64,000 nucleotides of DNA from Aquilaria yunnanensis (lineage: Eukaryota > Streptophyta > Magnoliopsida > Malvales > Thymelaeaceae). Made by a program: the position numbers and the translations under genes. Below are positions 41,370 to 53,610 of this stretch, piece by piece. The notes under the pieces are model-generated. The model had not been told where the DNA came from. It searched no databases and saw only the letters and a list, made by a program, of their open reading frames with translations. Every line of letters starts with the position of its first letter. Position 1 is the stretch's first letter. The DNA is taken from NCBI GenBank assembly GCA_039654915.1, contig CM077594.1:98780893-98844892 (forward strand), written 5' to 3'.

Positions 41370-44335
41370 GCACCTCTAAAAATGATGGAGAATAAGTTTG
41401 AGTGATCAAGCTAGGGTTGAGGGAGATAATAGGTACTATACCCGAAACCAAGTAATTTCTATTTATCTATGCTTTTCTTTGAAGTAATTCATGTATGTTA
41501 CTGCTAATTTCGGTTAAATTAAGCATTTTTGCTTCTCATTGCTTGGTTCGTGAGGTTAGTTGTCAAGGGCTTACTTTAGTATATTGAGACACTTGTTTGA
41601 TTGTGAAATTTTTGGTGTTACCCTGTGTGTGTGTGTTTCTTATCTCAAACAAGGGGTCAGGTTTTGGATGGTTTGTTGTAACTTTTGAGTTTCAACAATA
41701 GTTTTTTAAAATCAAGCTACTGTTCCTAAAACTGATGTTTGTCTGAAATAAGTGAACAATGGCAAACTAGAAATATAGCCTGGATGGTTTCATTTCATTT
41801 AGTAACATTCACTAGACAATCGGGTGCTATGTTACTGATTAAATAACTTATAGAGTAATGGAGCTTGATACAATGAGCTGATTCTCATAATTGGTTCTCT
41901 ATTGCTAAAAAAGCTTTATCTTTTTTGATACAAAATTTAGAAATTTATTAGATATACTATTCGATATGGGTGAATGAGTTGGTCTTTTATGTTTACTACT
42001 TGGCTTCAAGTAATTGAGAATTATTATCATAAAGTGGTTTTGCCAATGAGTCAATATTAGAACTATAACAAACATTTTGCTTTCAAATTTTGTATTGTTC
42101 CATGTGATATGAGCAGATTATTTTCAATTTTTACTTTCTTTGTTCCAGCTATTATTTTCAATCTTTACTTTGTTTGTTCCAGCTACATTATTCAGGTTGT
42201 GTTTTCTTCCTGTTTTGCAGAATATTTCTCAACTTACATGTGCCTATTTGTTTCTATTGCAGTGGCCAATCACCAAAGGGGATAAATTCTTTTGGAAACA
42301 TTTCTGTAGGCAGCAAATGTTATTTCCGTAAGATAAGATTATAATGATGCAAATAGTATTACGGTCTATTAACTGTATCACTATATTGTTGCTACCGTGT
42401 AATCAAGAGCTGCCGCGGAGCATGGGCTTCTTATTTAGTCAGCAGTAATTTTCTGTGAGAGTTAGGGTTCAAAAATTTTAGTTTGAACTGGTCCATGAAT
42501 TATTGACTCAAACTTTTGTTGTTTATATGATTCTGTGGGGCTTAGTGACTGTGATTAGTGTGGAAAATGAATTATTCTCAGTGTTGAAGGTAAATCGTGT
42601 AAACAGTCTGTGGAAGGTTCAGATCACCACCATGATTTTGGGCCCTCGTCTGCTAAGTCTGTTAGGGAGTTGCATTACACGACCAGTGTCAAAACATTTA
42701 TTGGACACTTTCTCTCAGTGTCTGTTTGAGTGCTTTATATTGAAAAAACCCAAAATCCCATTTCTGAAAATCCTAGCGTTCAGTAAAAACGCCAGTGCCT
42801 CTCCCACGGAAACCTGATAAGAGTGGACAAGAAGTCCTAGCAAAATCAGCCAACTTTTGATTATTGGCCAAACTCCTCCTAAAGCTTCAGATTTTGAGGA
42901 TGCAAGTCATCTTCTACGCCAGGCAAGGCCACAAGACAACAGCCAGAGAATCGAGGAAGAAGATGGTGAAGAGGATGATAATTGCACGTTACTTGCTCAA
43001 AATAAGAGTAAGGGTTCTGTCTGTAGATGATTTCATCACATGCATGCTTGTTTGGGACAAGTCCCAACAACTGTCTGCCATGGTTTAGTTGTATATATCT
43101 GTATTTAATTTTATCCAATGTGAATTTATGCTTGACTTCTGTTGAATCATCTTTGTCAAATGAATGTGGTTTCTATAACCTATGTATTGGTCTATGAATT
43201 TTGTTGCCTTGGATGCAACCCAAGGCTTGAAAGTTAAGGCTGGAAGGCAATGTGAATCAGTTATGAACCGATGCAGTGGAGGCCTAAAAGGCTTCACAAG
43301 GACCTTGATCAAGTCTCCAAAACTCTGGTTATGAGAAGAGCTCGATTCCTGAACTTAAATATGGAATTATGTTCTGCTTCTGTGCTCTGTAACTTTAACT
43401 GCAAAGCGCACCTCACTGAGTAACAAATTACTCACCACCCTTACTCTGAATGCATTGCGTATAACAAGTCTCAGCAATTATCCCTATCTTGTGCTGCAGT
43501 TAGCCAGTTTTGGGGGATCAGGTATTGCACATTTCTGTTTCTTTGGGGTTATAAGTTTGCTTGGTGATCGTTCTCAGGTATTGCACAAATTACCCACCGC
43601 CCTTACTCTGAATGAACTTCCCCTTTCTGTTGTTCAATGTATATTGGTCACCTGGGTGGAACTACTGCCTCGAGAAGAATTTTGTGAAAGCAGCTGCCCG
43701 TTTATCTAAACATTATTTAGAGATGAACTTTCCATTTCTGTTGTTCAATGTATTTTAGTCGATCTGGAAACTGCATAAACCAAAACGTCAATGCTCTACC
43801 GTTCCATCAATTTTGTAAGCAAAATGGTTGAAAATGGAAAGTACCATATCAAAATGCGGGTCCACATGAATAAAAGCTTCATATTTGTTTGTTTCAACAA
43901 TAGACTGATATATAAATATAATTCATTTAAATACTAAAATCTTAAAATATCTAGAAACTGTTAGACAAATACTACATTTTTCTTCAAATGCACATGATTT
44001 TTTTTTATATCTTTTGTATTCAAGTTTCTTTTAAAAAAAACTAAAATAATTGTTCATGAGAAAAGTAGTTTTTGAATGTTTTAAGACGCAAAAAATTTGA
44101 AACCAGAGTTTGTTTTTCATTTTGTAATATATTTATTTGAATTGACAAAAAAATTTGTTATTTCTTAAGATTACATCCTTTTTAAGCACTAGGTTTTTCT
44201 AGTGAAACAGCTCACTAAGTGCAAATTTTCATTACTAAAAAAAGCCTAACAGTACTTACATTCTATGGTGAGGGCCTAGATGAGCAAAAAAGTAAAGTAT
44301 GACCTAAAAGAAACAAAATTCTACTATTTGTATTT
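41370..44335. other. Unassigned region with exon-like scraps
   Basis: Possible exon scraps include about 42,262-42,330 (after ctattgcag; NSFGNISVGSKCYFR in one frame) and 42,850-43,075 (IIGQTPPKASDFEDASHLLR, RIEEEDGEEDDNCTLLAQNK), an acidic stretch. None is assignable. A local duplication occurs: 'cccttactctgaatg' (43,440; 43,600) and 'tttctgttgttcaatgtat' (43,624; 43,734). 43,870-44,335 is plain AT-rich spacer. Confidence 0.35.
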
Positions 44336-46557
44336 GGGTAAAATTATTATAACATTTTTAACCCTAACCGTGATTTTGTGTATGAAAAATCCCTAATCAC
44401 ATTTAAGTGTTCCATTTTAAACCTTTTATGGATGAAAAATATTAGCATGGACGGAAAATGCCACGTGATATGCCAATGAAGACTATGTACCATGTGGCAC
44501 AATATATCTATTGCCATGGATGATGTGGAAAAGTAAAAAAGAATTTAAAAAAAATTAAAAAGTAAGAAAATCAAATCTACTGTTTGCGAGTTGATAAATG
44601 TCAATTTGCATGGTCAAAATTGTTGACCTTGTACGGACAATTTGAGCGTCTTTTTCTACATTACCACACCATATTCTCCACAATTTCTTGCTTTGGACTT
44701 TCATTTTGTTAGGTGGAGAAGGGAACCGAGGTATCGAATCGAATAAAAAACTAGCGGGAATGAAAAATGAAAAGTTCAAATGAACAGATCATTGGGGTTG
44801 TGGCTCTAGTGGCACTATAGTCCCATAGTACAATGATGCTGGAAGCTAGCTTCGAGTCTTGGGCGCTGCTGCACCAGTGCCTTTTGTGTTTTCACACTAC
44901 AGTGGCCAAATGGCCTCATTTGGTGGCCTAGCACCCCTATACTTGAATAAAAGTGGTCCCGCACATCTAATTGGAATCTAAGCATATTATTGGCAAATGA
45001 ATTTTATCCAAATGAGTAGGTGAGTGACAAAGACACCTTTAAGAGAAGAAAAATTTGGAACCAAGTATAACACAAGGAACATACTCTTTTTCTTCCAAGC
45101 TTAAGCTAGGTTTCCATGGCCACGCATCTTGCATTTTTCTTTCATCCTTTTGTGGAGCACTCTTGTAAATTAATTGGAGAAGACTTGGAGCACTTGAATA
45201 CCTTTAGGAGCTTGAGGAATTAAGGACCTATAGGGTTTGGTTTCTTCTTCCATTAATTCTCTTTGTATTGAACATGAATGGTCTATGTTTCATTTTCTTA
45301 GTTATGTTTAGCTTAGTCATGGAGTAGTTTCATGGACATTTTTTATGGATGTAGCTACTTAAATTGATTATGTTGGTTAAATTTATGATTATGTGATTTT
45401 GGGTTTCCTTCCAAATGCTTATTTATCATTCTTTTGAGCTTGTTGTTGTGTGAGTTAATTGATGGCCACAATTGCTTATACCATAAATTGCTTTTACCAT
45501 AAATTGCTTTTAAACTCTAGAAAAAGATTAAAAGTAATTGGACCTAGGAGAAGGGTTTAATGACAATGGACTTATTGAGAAACTAGTCTAAATCATTATG
45601 TGAAGGTAAATTAAACTTTAATGCCTCTTTATAAGCTTATAATCAAATGAGAATCGTTATTAAATTTAGATTAGAGAGAGTAATTCTTTCACCTGAGAGA
45701 GTAAGGGTTCAATTGAGTAACTTCACCAATAAGTAAAGAAATCCAAGTCACTACCCTAAATTCATCAACTAGTCAAGACAAGTAGTTAACCTTTAGAAAG
45801 TGTGCTTTCATAATTTGATTAAAAAAGCTCATAAATTTACATTGCATTCTTACATTCTAGGCTAGTAGCATTTCATCTAGCTAAATTTAGTTACTTGTTT
45901 GACTTGCTTAAATCGTCATTTGACTTTGATTGTTTAGCTAAAGTTATCTTAGAGTAGTGGTACTTGGCAAGCAATTCAATCAATCCTCGTAGGAATGATA
46001 TTTTTTCTCACCCAACTTCAACGTCCACTTTGCACTTGCGGTTAGGATTTAAAACTTACAACACCAGTCAGACGCAAAGTCGCCGCCAATCACCCACTCA
46101 TCTGTTACCACTGACCACTGTTTGGATCAACTTCCCAAATCCACCACCAGTCCTACACAAACTCCAATTCCCTTCCTTCCTCGTTGCACTCTCCTTTTCC
46201 TTGCCCAACCTAACACCCAACTAACATCCTCATATCGCTGCCTCACTGTCCTTCTCCATGTTTTGTCATGATTCTTTAGATCATGTTTCCTCATGCCCTC
46301 CTCGTGTTTGAATGGGTATTAGCGTCCTTCCTCTATCTCAGATTCTGTTTGAAACGGATATCACCACAAAGGAAGGTGATCGTTATCGACATCGATTTGG
46401 GCAATGAAAACGGTGGGAACAACGAGGGAGATAAAGGCAGGGGAAAATAGTGGTGGTGGAAGATTGTGAAACAGTGGAAGCGGTGACAAAGTGGATAATC
46501 GGCAACTGCAGAGAAGGCGACAAAGAATAGATCTATTTTTTTTTTAATTTTTTTTTA
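44336..46557. mobile_element. Second copy of the Mutator-like element (left TIR and body)
   Basis: The left TIR at about 44,336-44,590 is the inverse of 16,195-16,445. The body 44,840-46,557 is collinear with 12,697-12,817 plus 14,264-16,200, minus the 1.36-kb insertion and the MITE at 15,389. LTR-like interior sequence (45.0-46.0 kb) is shared. The right TIR is missing: at about 46,557 the sequence switches to the F-box segment block. Confidence 0.65.
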
Positions 46558-47039
46558 CTTTTTTTTAAATTTGAATGTAATGATAAAAAAAATTAGAAGA
46601 AAAAATTAAAAAAGCTCTAATTTATCTTTTTTTGTTTCTCTATCATTCGTCGAACGACTAAAAAAATATATAAACTATAAAGAAGATGAGGAAAATATTC
46701 ATATTGTATATATTGTTAGAGACAAAAATCTATTACTTAATTCATTAACTTTATCTTGTGTTAAATTAGTTTCACAATTTTTCCTTTGAATTAGAGAAAA
46801 AGAGTGGCAAAAAAAGCTTTATGCCTGGGATAGGAAAAAGTGTGAAAATTAAATGATCAATATAGAGCTTTTTCTATTATCATAATTATCAACAAAAATA
46901 AGAGTTTGGCTTATTTTCTATCTTTTTAAAGTAAAAGAGACATATTATTTTATTTCTGTAGATATTATAAAAACTATGGGGGTTCATTAAAAAATTTAAA
47001 GGGGTCTAATTACATAATTATATATCTTTTATCAATATT

Positions 47040-47878
47040 TTTCATGGAAAATGACAAGGACGGGACATCCACCCTGAATCGAAAGTTTCCATCATAACTT
47101 CCGACATCCGGACTTCTTTGAAATCTGTTACAAGGATCTTAATCTTCTTCCAACTTAGAATCGCTGTAGTCGACAATGTGTCTACGACCCCGAGCAGGAA
47201 CAAGTATCCGAGTAACACGGCCTGGGGCTGGTTTTTCTCTGGCATGTTGCCTTTCTTCATCCCTATCCCTGTTGGCAAGAGGGTTAAGGGCACCGAGTTT
47301 TTCCAGGATATCCTTGAAACGTGCCTCCAAACGATCCTCTAACCGCTAGACGATTCAATGCTCCATCTACTATAGCGCCTCCCCTTGGTCCTTTGACCTA
47401 GGGTTTTTAGCAACGCGCTGTTCGTTTTTGCTACCATCACCAACCATGGAGTAGGCGATTCTACTTGCTTTAATACCACCTGAAGTAGCGAGTTACGTGA
47501 ACAAAGGTAAAACACGTCTAGCCCTAAAATAAAATAAAGAATTTCAATTTAGAATCCCAAAATTTAGAAAGAAAAATCTCAATAATTTTATTGATCAAAA
47601 GTTATCTTTCTTGCACACATGCACAAGCCTTTATATAAGCAACCATTAAAGTCCTAAACCAACTAAAATAGGAAAAATCAAAATTAACTCTAGCTAGGAA
47701 ATCTAATTCAAATTGATATCTTTTTCCAATAAAAGATCTCTAGGAAAATCCTACTTGATGCCATAATTAAAAAGGACTCTAATTAACCTAATAAAACCCA
47801 AAAATAACTCTTAAACTAAAGAAATAAAATATCCCTAAAAATAATTACGAAAATTACTGAATAACAAAATATTAAATA
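47040..47878 (-). mobile_element. Gypsy gag-LTR fragment, copy B
   Basis: Same as 28,597-29,449: LTR 47,481-47,878 (outer 11-12 bp missing at the junction), PBS-like tggtattaaagc, gag with KDILEKLGALNPLANRDRD. It is truncated at the same gag position as in A and C. Confidence 0.75.
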
Positions 47879-48784
47879 ACTCTCAGCCCGATAGTTTGTA
47901 GGTTTAGGGTTGGTAAATGTTTGGGCCATTCTAACATTAGCCCAAAGACTCCAGTGGCTCTAAGTCTATCCCTAACCAACGAGGCTGGCAGAAATCGCAG
48001 TGGCAGTGCTTGATCTGAGCTCTCGTCTCCCGTATCTCTCACATTGATACTGCTTCTTGGCAGTGCTCTGAGCCCTCGTCTCTTCTCCCTGGCACATACG
48101 CTCACACTGCTCTCGGCTGGACGGCGCCTTGACTAACAAGGTACGGAGTTATAATTAATGGTAATGGTACAAAGTGAACATGAGATCACTTACTCGGACA
48201 TGACAATGGAGAATATAAATTAATGGCATTCAGATTTCTTTTGTTTTGATTTGTTTTTATTGGTCTCTGGTCTGAGAGCGTAGAGAATTGGCGTGGCGAC
48301 AAGGGTAGTAAACCATAAGTTGAGTTGTTGGTTGTTCCCGTCTTTGGCCGCGAACTAGCGATCTCCTCTAGGATTGGGTGATGCCCGACCAGGTAACTCT
48401 CTTCCCCGTATCTTATTTCCCTCTCATCCTCGATGTTTTCTCTGCCATGGATTTGAGTTTTAATTGAGGATTTACTGGGATAATCATGTTGAGCTTTGAT
48501 CTGGTTTCCGAAGCTATATTCGTCTTGTTTCTTGGTTGATTTTCTCTGTCTTCAAGGGATTAATTAGCATTTGTTCAGTCCAATTTTCTATGGATCTCTG
48601 TGATGACACCGCTAGCATATCGTATTCTCATGGATCTTTTTTATGTTTTACTGGAAGTCATCTGCTGCTAAGTTCACGCAAAACGGTGTCTTTTGAATTG
48701 GGTGTTGTTATTCGAATTGACAGTAATGCTTGTTTTTGAGTTAGTTGCTCCTTTTTCTTCTGGTTTCTCATATAGCAGCAAGCA

Positions 48785-50080
48785 ATGGTGGGTAATGGTG
48801 ACGCAGGAGCTAAGTGCAGCTACACAATTGTTCGGGATGTTTCACTGAAACAATGCTGCTTCACTGGTTCGGGTATTAATGTTGCTCTCCCCGACGACTT
48901 GTTGCTAGAGATTTTCTATCGCCTCCCTTGCCTATCTGCCGTGAAATGCAAGTCTGTCTGCAAGGGCTGGCTCTCTCTTATTTCAACCTTTGGTTTTATT
49001 AATTGCTTCATAACCAGAAACATGAAGAATCATCACCCGCAAGATCCCATCCTCAAATCCTGGGGTTGCTACTTGTTTATAACTTCCCAAGCTCCCAATT
49101 TTCACCTCCCTTTCAGCTTTCTTCCGGGAATCAAAGAATCAACAGAGTATCAAGTCAAAATCCTTGCATCATCCAATGATATGCTCTTGTGCTCGATGGG
49201 TAACAAATTGCATTGCACAACGTATATCATCTACAACCCTTTTACGAGGCACTTTGTCCAACTCCCTCCAGCTCCGAGCTCACAGGACCTGATGCGTTTT
49301 GGCTTTATATACAAACCATACCATTGTGTAGGTAATGATAAACAGAATCAGCTGCTGAATTCTAATACTGATTTTATAATTGTGCGTCTCAAAGTAATCC
49401 TTAGAGTAGCATCTGAGTTTGAGCTGGATATCTTCTCATCAAACACATGGCAATGGACAAAAGCTATAATGCAATCTCCCAAGGGTTGTTATTCACTCAC
49501 ACGTGTATCTTGCTCTGCTGTTTCTCACAGGGGATTGCTATATTGGTTGGTGGGATCGGGAGAAGTTATAGTCCATGATCCCTATAATAACAAGGTTTGT
49601 TATGTTATTGATCCTCCTGAAGGTGCAATGGGTAGGTTTTCATTTAAATTTAGTATATGTTGTGGCTCATTGTTGGTATATGAGTTCGGGGGCTGGGTTT
49701 TGAGATTTTGGGAACTTGAGGACTGGGATCGACCCAAATGGAGGTTAGATTGTGTGGTTGCCCTAAATGAGTATATCGTGAATGCTCCAGAAATGTTGGA
49801 GTGGGCAAGGCCAGAGGAGTTTCGTTCGTATGTATCCATGTTGGCTTTCCATCCTAATAACCGAGACATTATATATTTGAAGAGCCATTTCGAAGGGTTT
49901 GGCACTTGCAACTTGAGGACCAAAACATTCAAGCGTGAATCTGTTTCAGAATTCTCACGCATTCATTATAAGCGGGATCGTGGTCGTGGTGTTGTTGAGT
50001 TGGAACATAGATTTGCCCATGATGTATTTGTAGTTGACGCGCCGTGTTGGCCAACCCCGGTACCTGCACTTCTCAATTAA
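48785..50080 (+). CDS. F-box protein, copy B (431 aa, C-terminally truncated)
   Basis: Near-identical to copy A, with the F-box at residues 35-75 (LPDDLLLEIFYRLP). It differs at K60-R61 (KG here) and a few others (KVILRV for KKILRV). A CAA-to-TAA change after ...VPALLN removes the last 23 residues of copy A; the remaining 3' sequence would still encode the old tail to about 50,147. All recognisable domains are kept, so it may still be functional; annotation as a pseudogene is an alternative. The 5'-UTR intron is 48,393-48,778, shorter than in A because about 40 bp is missing. Confidence 0.75.
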   Translation: MVGNGDAGAKCSYTIVRDVSLKQCCFTGSGINVALPDDLLLEIFYRLPCLSAVKCKSVCKGWLSLISTFGFINCFITRNMKNHHPQDPILKSWGCYLFITSQAPNFHLPFSFLPGIKESTEYQVKILASSNDMLLCSMGNKLHCTTYIIYNPFTRHFVQLPPAPSSQDLMRFGFIYKPYHCVGNDKQNQLLNSNTDFIIVRLKVILRVASEFELDIFSSNTWQWTKAIMQSPKGCYSLTRVSCSAVSHRGLLYWLVGSGEVIVHDPYNNKVCYVIDPPEGAMGRFSFKFSICCGSLLVYEFGGWVLRFWELEDWDRPKWRLDCVVALNEYIVNAPEMLEWARPEEFRSYVSMLAFHPNNRDIIYLKSHFEGFGTCNLRTKTFKRESVSEFSRIHYKRDRGRGVVELEHRFAHDVFVVDAPCWPTPVPALLN

Positions 50081-50810
50081 TTTGTTCATGCTACTCCATC
50101 ATCTGTAGATGGAGCTCTTGGTGATAGCAGCTGCCAGTTTTTTAGTTAATTTTAGATTTTGTTTCGTAATGTTTATTTGTTCTTGTTCCAATCAATTAGG
50201 CAATTTAAGATATTTTTGTTTCTTCTATTCAGCATACTGTGAAGTTTTATCCTTCTTGCTCTAAGGTCGAGAGTACTTGTAAAAACATTGACCTATTCAA
50301 TTATTTTGTTCAGTTCAAAATAAAAATAGAAAAAAAAAGAACTCCGTAATTTCTTATTTTCTTTGAAACATTTTTATTGTCATTTTGTAACCACGCTTTG
50401 CTTTGACTTTTAGTGCATTATGTTTACTCGGTTGAATTACATTTTTCTACTTTATGGTCAAACTATTAGTTGTCGTTTGATTTTGCTGACAAATATTTTT
50501 GTTGTTTGGTTTAAGTGATTTTAATTTTTGAGCCTTTTCAATCGACATGTCAGAATGGATCAATATTTTGAGTGCAAATCAAGTCGATTGATGTGGATAA
50601 ACTCAAACCTTAACATCTGTAACGATAGAGATATTCCCTACTTTTTGCATAACCTTGGCAGTTGAGTTGGCTGGTGTTCGTACGAAGCAGGCGATACACA
50701 ATGTGTGTTTCACACCTACCCCAACCCCATAATTCACCGTAAGTTTCACTCATTGCAACGTACCGTTTTGACTAAAGGATAGCAGAAATAACAGCCTTGT
50801 ACGGACATGC
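50081..50810. other. 3' flank of F-box copy B, no gene seen
   Basis: Collinear with the 3' flank of copies A and C; AT-rich. Confidence 0.5.
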
Positions 50811-50814
50811 ATCA

Positions 50815-51041
50815 ATGGCCACCAACAGCAGCAGTAGCTGGAAGAAGATGATGCGTTTCTCGCATTCATCGAGTATGCAAGGTTCGTAATGTCAAAGGAA
50901 GAATGGGACGACGAGGAAGAACAAGATGGGTCCCGTTCAAACGACCCCGGCTGGAGCTGGATCGCTTCCCGGATCCTCAAGACTTATATTGCTTATTCAA
51001 GCAGCGTTACTGCCGCTATTTTGCTCTCCGATTCGTCTTAG
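50815..51041 (+). pseudogene. 5' fragment of the uncharacterised plant gene, copy B
   Basis: Best-preserved of the three: MATNSSSS from ATG 50,815, a frameshift, then EEDDAFLAFIEYARFVMSKE, EWDDEEEQDGSRSNDPGWSW and IASRILKTYIAYSSSVTAAI ending LLSDSS-stop. About 70 codons without a stop support a former first exon. Downstream continuation is absent. Confidence 0.5.
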
Positions 51042-51189
51042 GCATAGCATGATTTATACCATCAATTCACTGCCCAGTAAATGCCAATGTAGATAAAATG
51101 GTCGCACAAATTCTTTGGTGCTAGAAAATGAGAACGTTTCTCATATTAGTTGTTCGGTTCAAAGTTAGGGTCTGCGAAGCTCATTTACA

Positions 51190-52265
51190 CGGATTTATAC
51201 CATAATTTATACGCGGATCCGCCTCTGCGGCTTCCCTCTTTTCTTCCTCAATCAATTCTAAGTAATCCCCGTTTTAAACTATAGTAACAAGTAAATGTTA
51301 AGGTATAGCAATAATTGTGAGAATGTTAGCATCGATAATGGCTTGAGAAGAACCTGTCCCAACACCGGTAGGAAAAAGTTTCAACAATTACTCTGCCAAC
51401 CTTGGCATATGGTTCCTAGTTTGGCATCACATTTAATAAAACCAGAGTGACTAACAAGTCTATTCGAATAAGCATCAATATCCTAATCATTAAGAAGGGA
51501 TGAAGACATACTTAGAAATAACGAAGACGATGGCGGTAGAAAAGGGAATGGCGTGCAAAATTTGTAAAAAGCACCCGATCCTAGAGAGAGAAACTATGGA
51601 AACTTCGAAATCTCCCAATGAAGCAAATAAGGAACTTCAACCCCTTTATATAGGGGGAGAATGGTTATAGCAATTAATACACCTCTAGAAGACTATATGA
51701 TTTGATGATTCAGATAGAAACTGTCAAGAACAAAGAAAAAACTATCTTTTTTCCCAAAAAAGGTTGGAAGCTGAAAATGCGGTAGGAGGAACCTCCTACC
51801 GCCATCTCCCTTAAGGAAGGGGAATGCTTCAAATGACAATAGGAAGAGCCTCATGTCATTGTCTCCTCAGACAAGAAACAATTAAAACAATGTTAAAATG
51901 GACCTCATACCATCATCTCCCAATGAGGAGGGAGTTCAAAGAAGTGTTAGGAAAGACTTCTTTACTGCCATCTCCTCCAAAGGAAGAAACACTCCAAATG
52001 CTGGTATAATGGACTTTTTTCTACAATGTCCCATAAGGAAGAGGGACGCTTAAATGGCAATAGGAGAATTCCTTTACCACTGTCTTCTAAGAAGGAGAGA
52101 CGCTTGACATGGTGGTAAGAAGAGGTCTTCCTACTGTCGTATCCCACAAGAGAGAAAGAAACTTAAAATGAGGGTAGGAAATCCATCTAATACTTTTATG
52201 TCCTTAACATGTTTTGCGAGCCTCTACTGTGACCAGATAGTCACGTTGATGTGGGGGCAAAATGT
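51190..52265. mobile_element. Retroelement-derived sequence with tandem repeats
   Basis: Minus-strand TATA-like ctatataaaggggttgaag near 51,640-51,660 and plus-strand PPT-like gatgtgggggcaaaa at about 52,250 suggest LTR-retrotransposon untranslated sequence. No pol domain is present. Holds the palindromic tandem array described separately. Confidence 0.4.
51770..52190. repeat. Tandem array of 56-62-bp palindromic units, about seven copies
   Basis: Units follow the pattern 'aatgg(c/t)ggtaggag.a...cctac(c)gccatctccc..aaggagg.a..cttcaa'. The first contains a perfect hairpin (51,779-51,789 with 51,792-51,802, 11-bp arms, 2-nt loop). Later units keep weaker dyads such as ggtggtaagaagaggtcttcc. 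Confidence 0.75.
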
Positions 52266-53610
52266 GATACCCCATCCCAATATTATTGGGTTAGAGTAAG
52301 TCCAAAAAGGCCTAAATTGATATTTTGCTTAATGACAATGACATATTTAAACGAATACGCAAAATTAGATAACAAAAGTGAAAAATATTTGGGACAAGAA
52401 AAAATATGATGAAAGTGAAAAAACATTTTAGGACGGGTGAAGTATTAATAAAAGTATGAAACCTAAATATATACTCAAACATGATTCGAAGTTTTTCATC
52501 GCTTTTCTCTCTTTTCTTTTTTTTTTTTTTAAGAAAGAATAATATGAAGAGAGATGTTATAAATATTCCTTAATTTTCATCCCAACAATAATTAATAATG
52601 TATAACAATAATTCGTAAACACATTTGTTAAGAAATAGAGCAACTAAAAGAGCATCGGCATATAATTATCGATGTATACTTAAAATTCGATTTACATTTT
52701 AACTACAACTAGTTTCATAACCTCGTCCAACAGATGGATTGTTGTTTCAAAAGGTCATGGGCACGTGTAAATAGTAGTTCAATAAATGATTGCTTTTTTT
52801 ATAAACAGAATCACTATTTAGAGTTCTAAAAGAGTTTTGTGAACCTTTGGTTTTTCACTTTGCGGACTTCTAAGGCTTAGTTTGTTGGGTTGCCACTTGC
52901 CAGCTATTTCCTCTAAGAAATTGTAATTTAGTACAATTTTGGAGACCCTCAAGTTACACCGGATATACCTTAAATATGTGGATTAAAGTGTCAGCTAAAC
53001 TTAAACAACGAAATGAAAATAAAGATTTAATAAGTTTTTGGTTCAATACCAATTTAGTAAGTTTGAGTACAAACAATAATACATATTAATTTTGAAATAT
53101 AACAACAGTAGTCGTCCGGACCCAAAATATTAGTACCTGAATGAAAAACATTCAAGTGGTATATTGCTTTTCTCTAATTGATTAAAAATGTTCGATTGAT
53201 GGTAAATGTTAGAAAAGCTTATGATATCAACACCATCTTTCGAAAGTTCAAAATAGAGACATTTGCCCATAAAAAAAAAAAAAAAAAGAAAAAGAAAGAA
53301 AAAAATTATTTTAGCTTGTTCTTGTAACTTACCACACCAACAGATTATGGAACATTGTCAATTGCTCCTGTCAAAGATGTTACACTATGCACATCAATGT
53401 TCAATATTCTAATGAAAAAGAATAATCTTATTTCCACAACATTCTTTCGACTTAAGTCATAAGGTGCAAGTATGACTAATTATGAGTATCAAGTCTATGA
53501 CATGATAAAAGTTACTCCATGAGTTGGTTCACACTGCATCAGCATGAATTGTGCAACAGAATCTTGCTCTATAGGAAGTTGTCTCCTCATACTAAAATCC
53601 ACAAGCTGTT
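52263..53610 (+). repeat. Possible LTR start and AT-rich spacer
   Basis: TGTGATACCCCATCCCAATA directly after gtgggggcaaaa resembles a polypurine tract followed by a 3' LTR. The right end is not determinable. The remainder to 53,610 is AT-rich with A/T homopolymers and no gene. Confidence 0.35.

Larger units (their letters stand above)
46558..51189. repeat. Segmental duplication, copy B (rearranged)
   Basis: 46,560-47,878 equals A 28,125-29,438 (AT-rich block plus gypsy gag and LTR). At 47,879 it jumps to the equivalent of A 24,034 (tctcagcccgatag) and runs through F-box copy B to 51,189, where similarity to A (27,385 onward) stops. Thus the segment that follows the F-box gene in A and C precedes it here, as expected of a tandem-repeat junction. 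Confidence 0.85.

Noticed and set aside
38274..44335. A definite Helitron around the gene-fragment cluster
   Set aside because: I could not find a convincing 5' TC, 3' hairpin plus CTRR and A|T insertion site, so only the fragment cluster itself is claimed.
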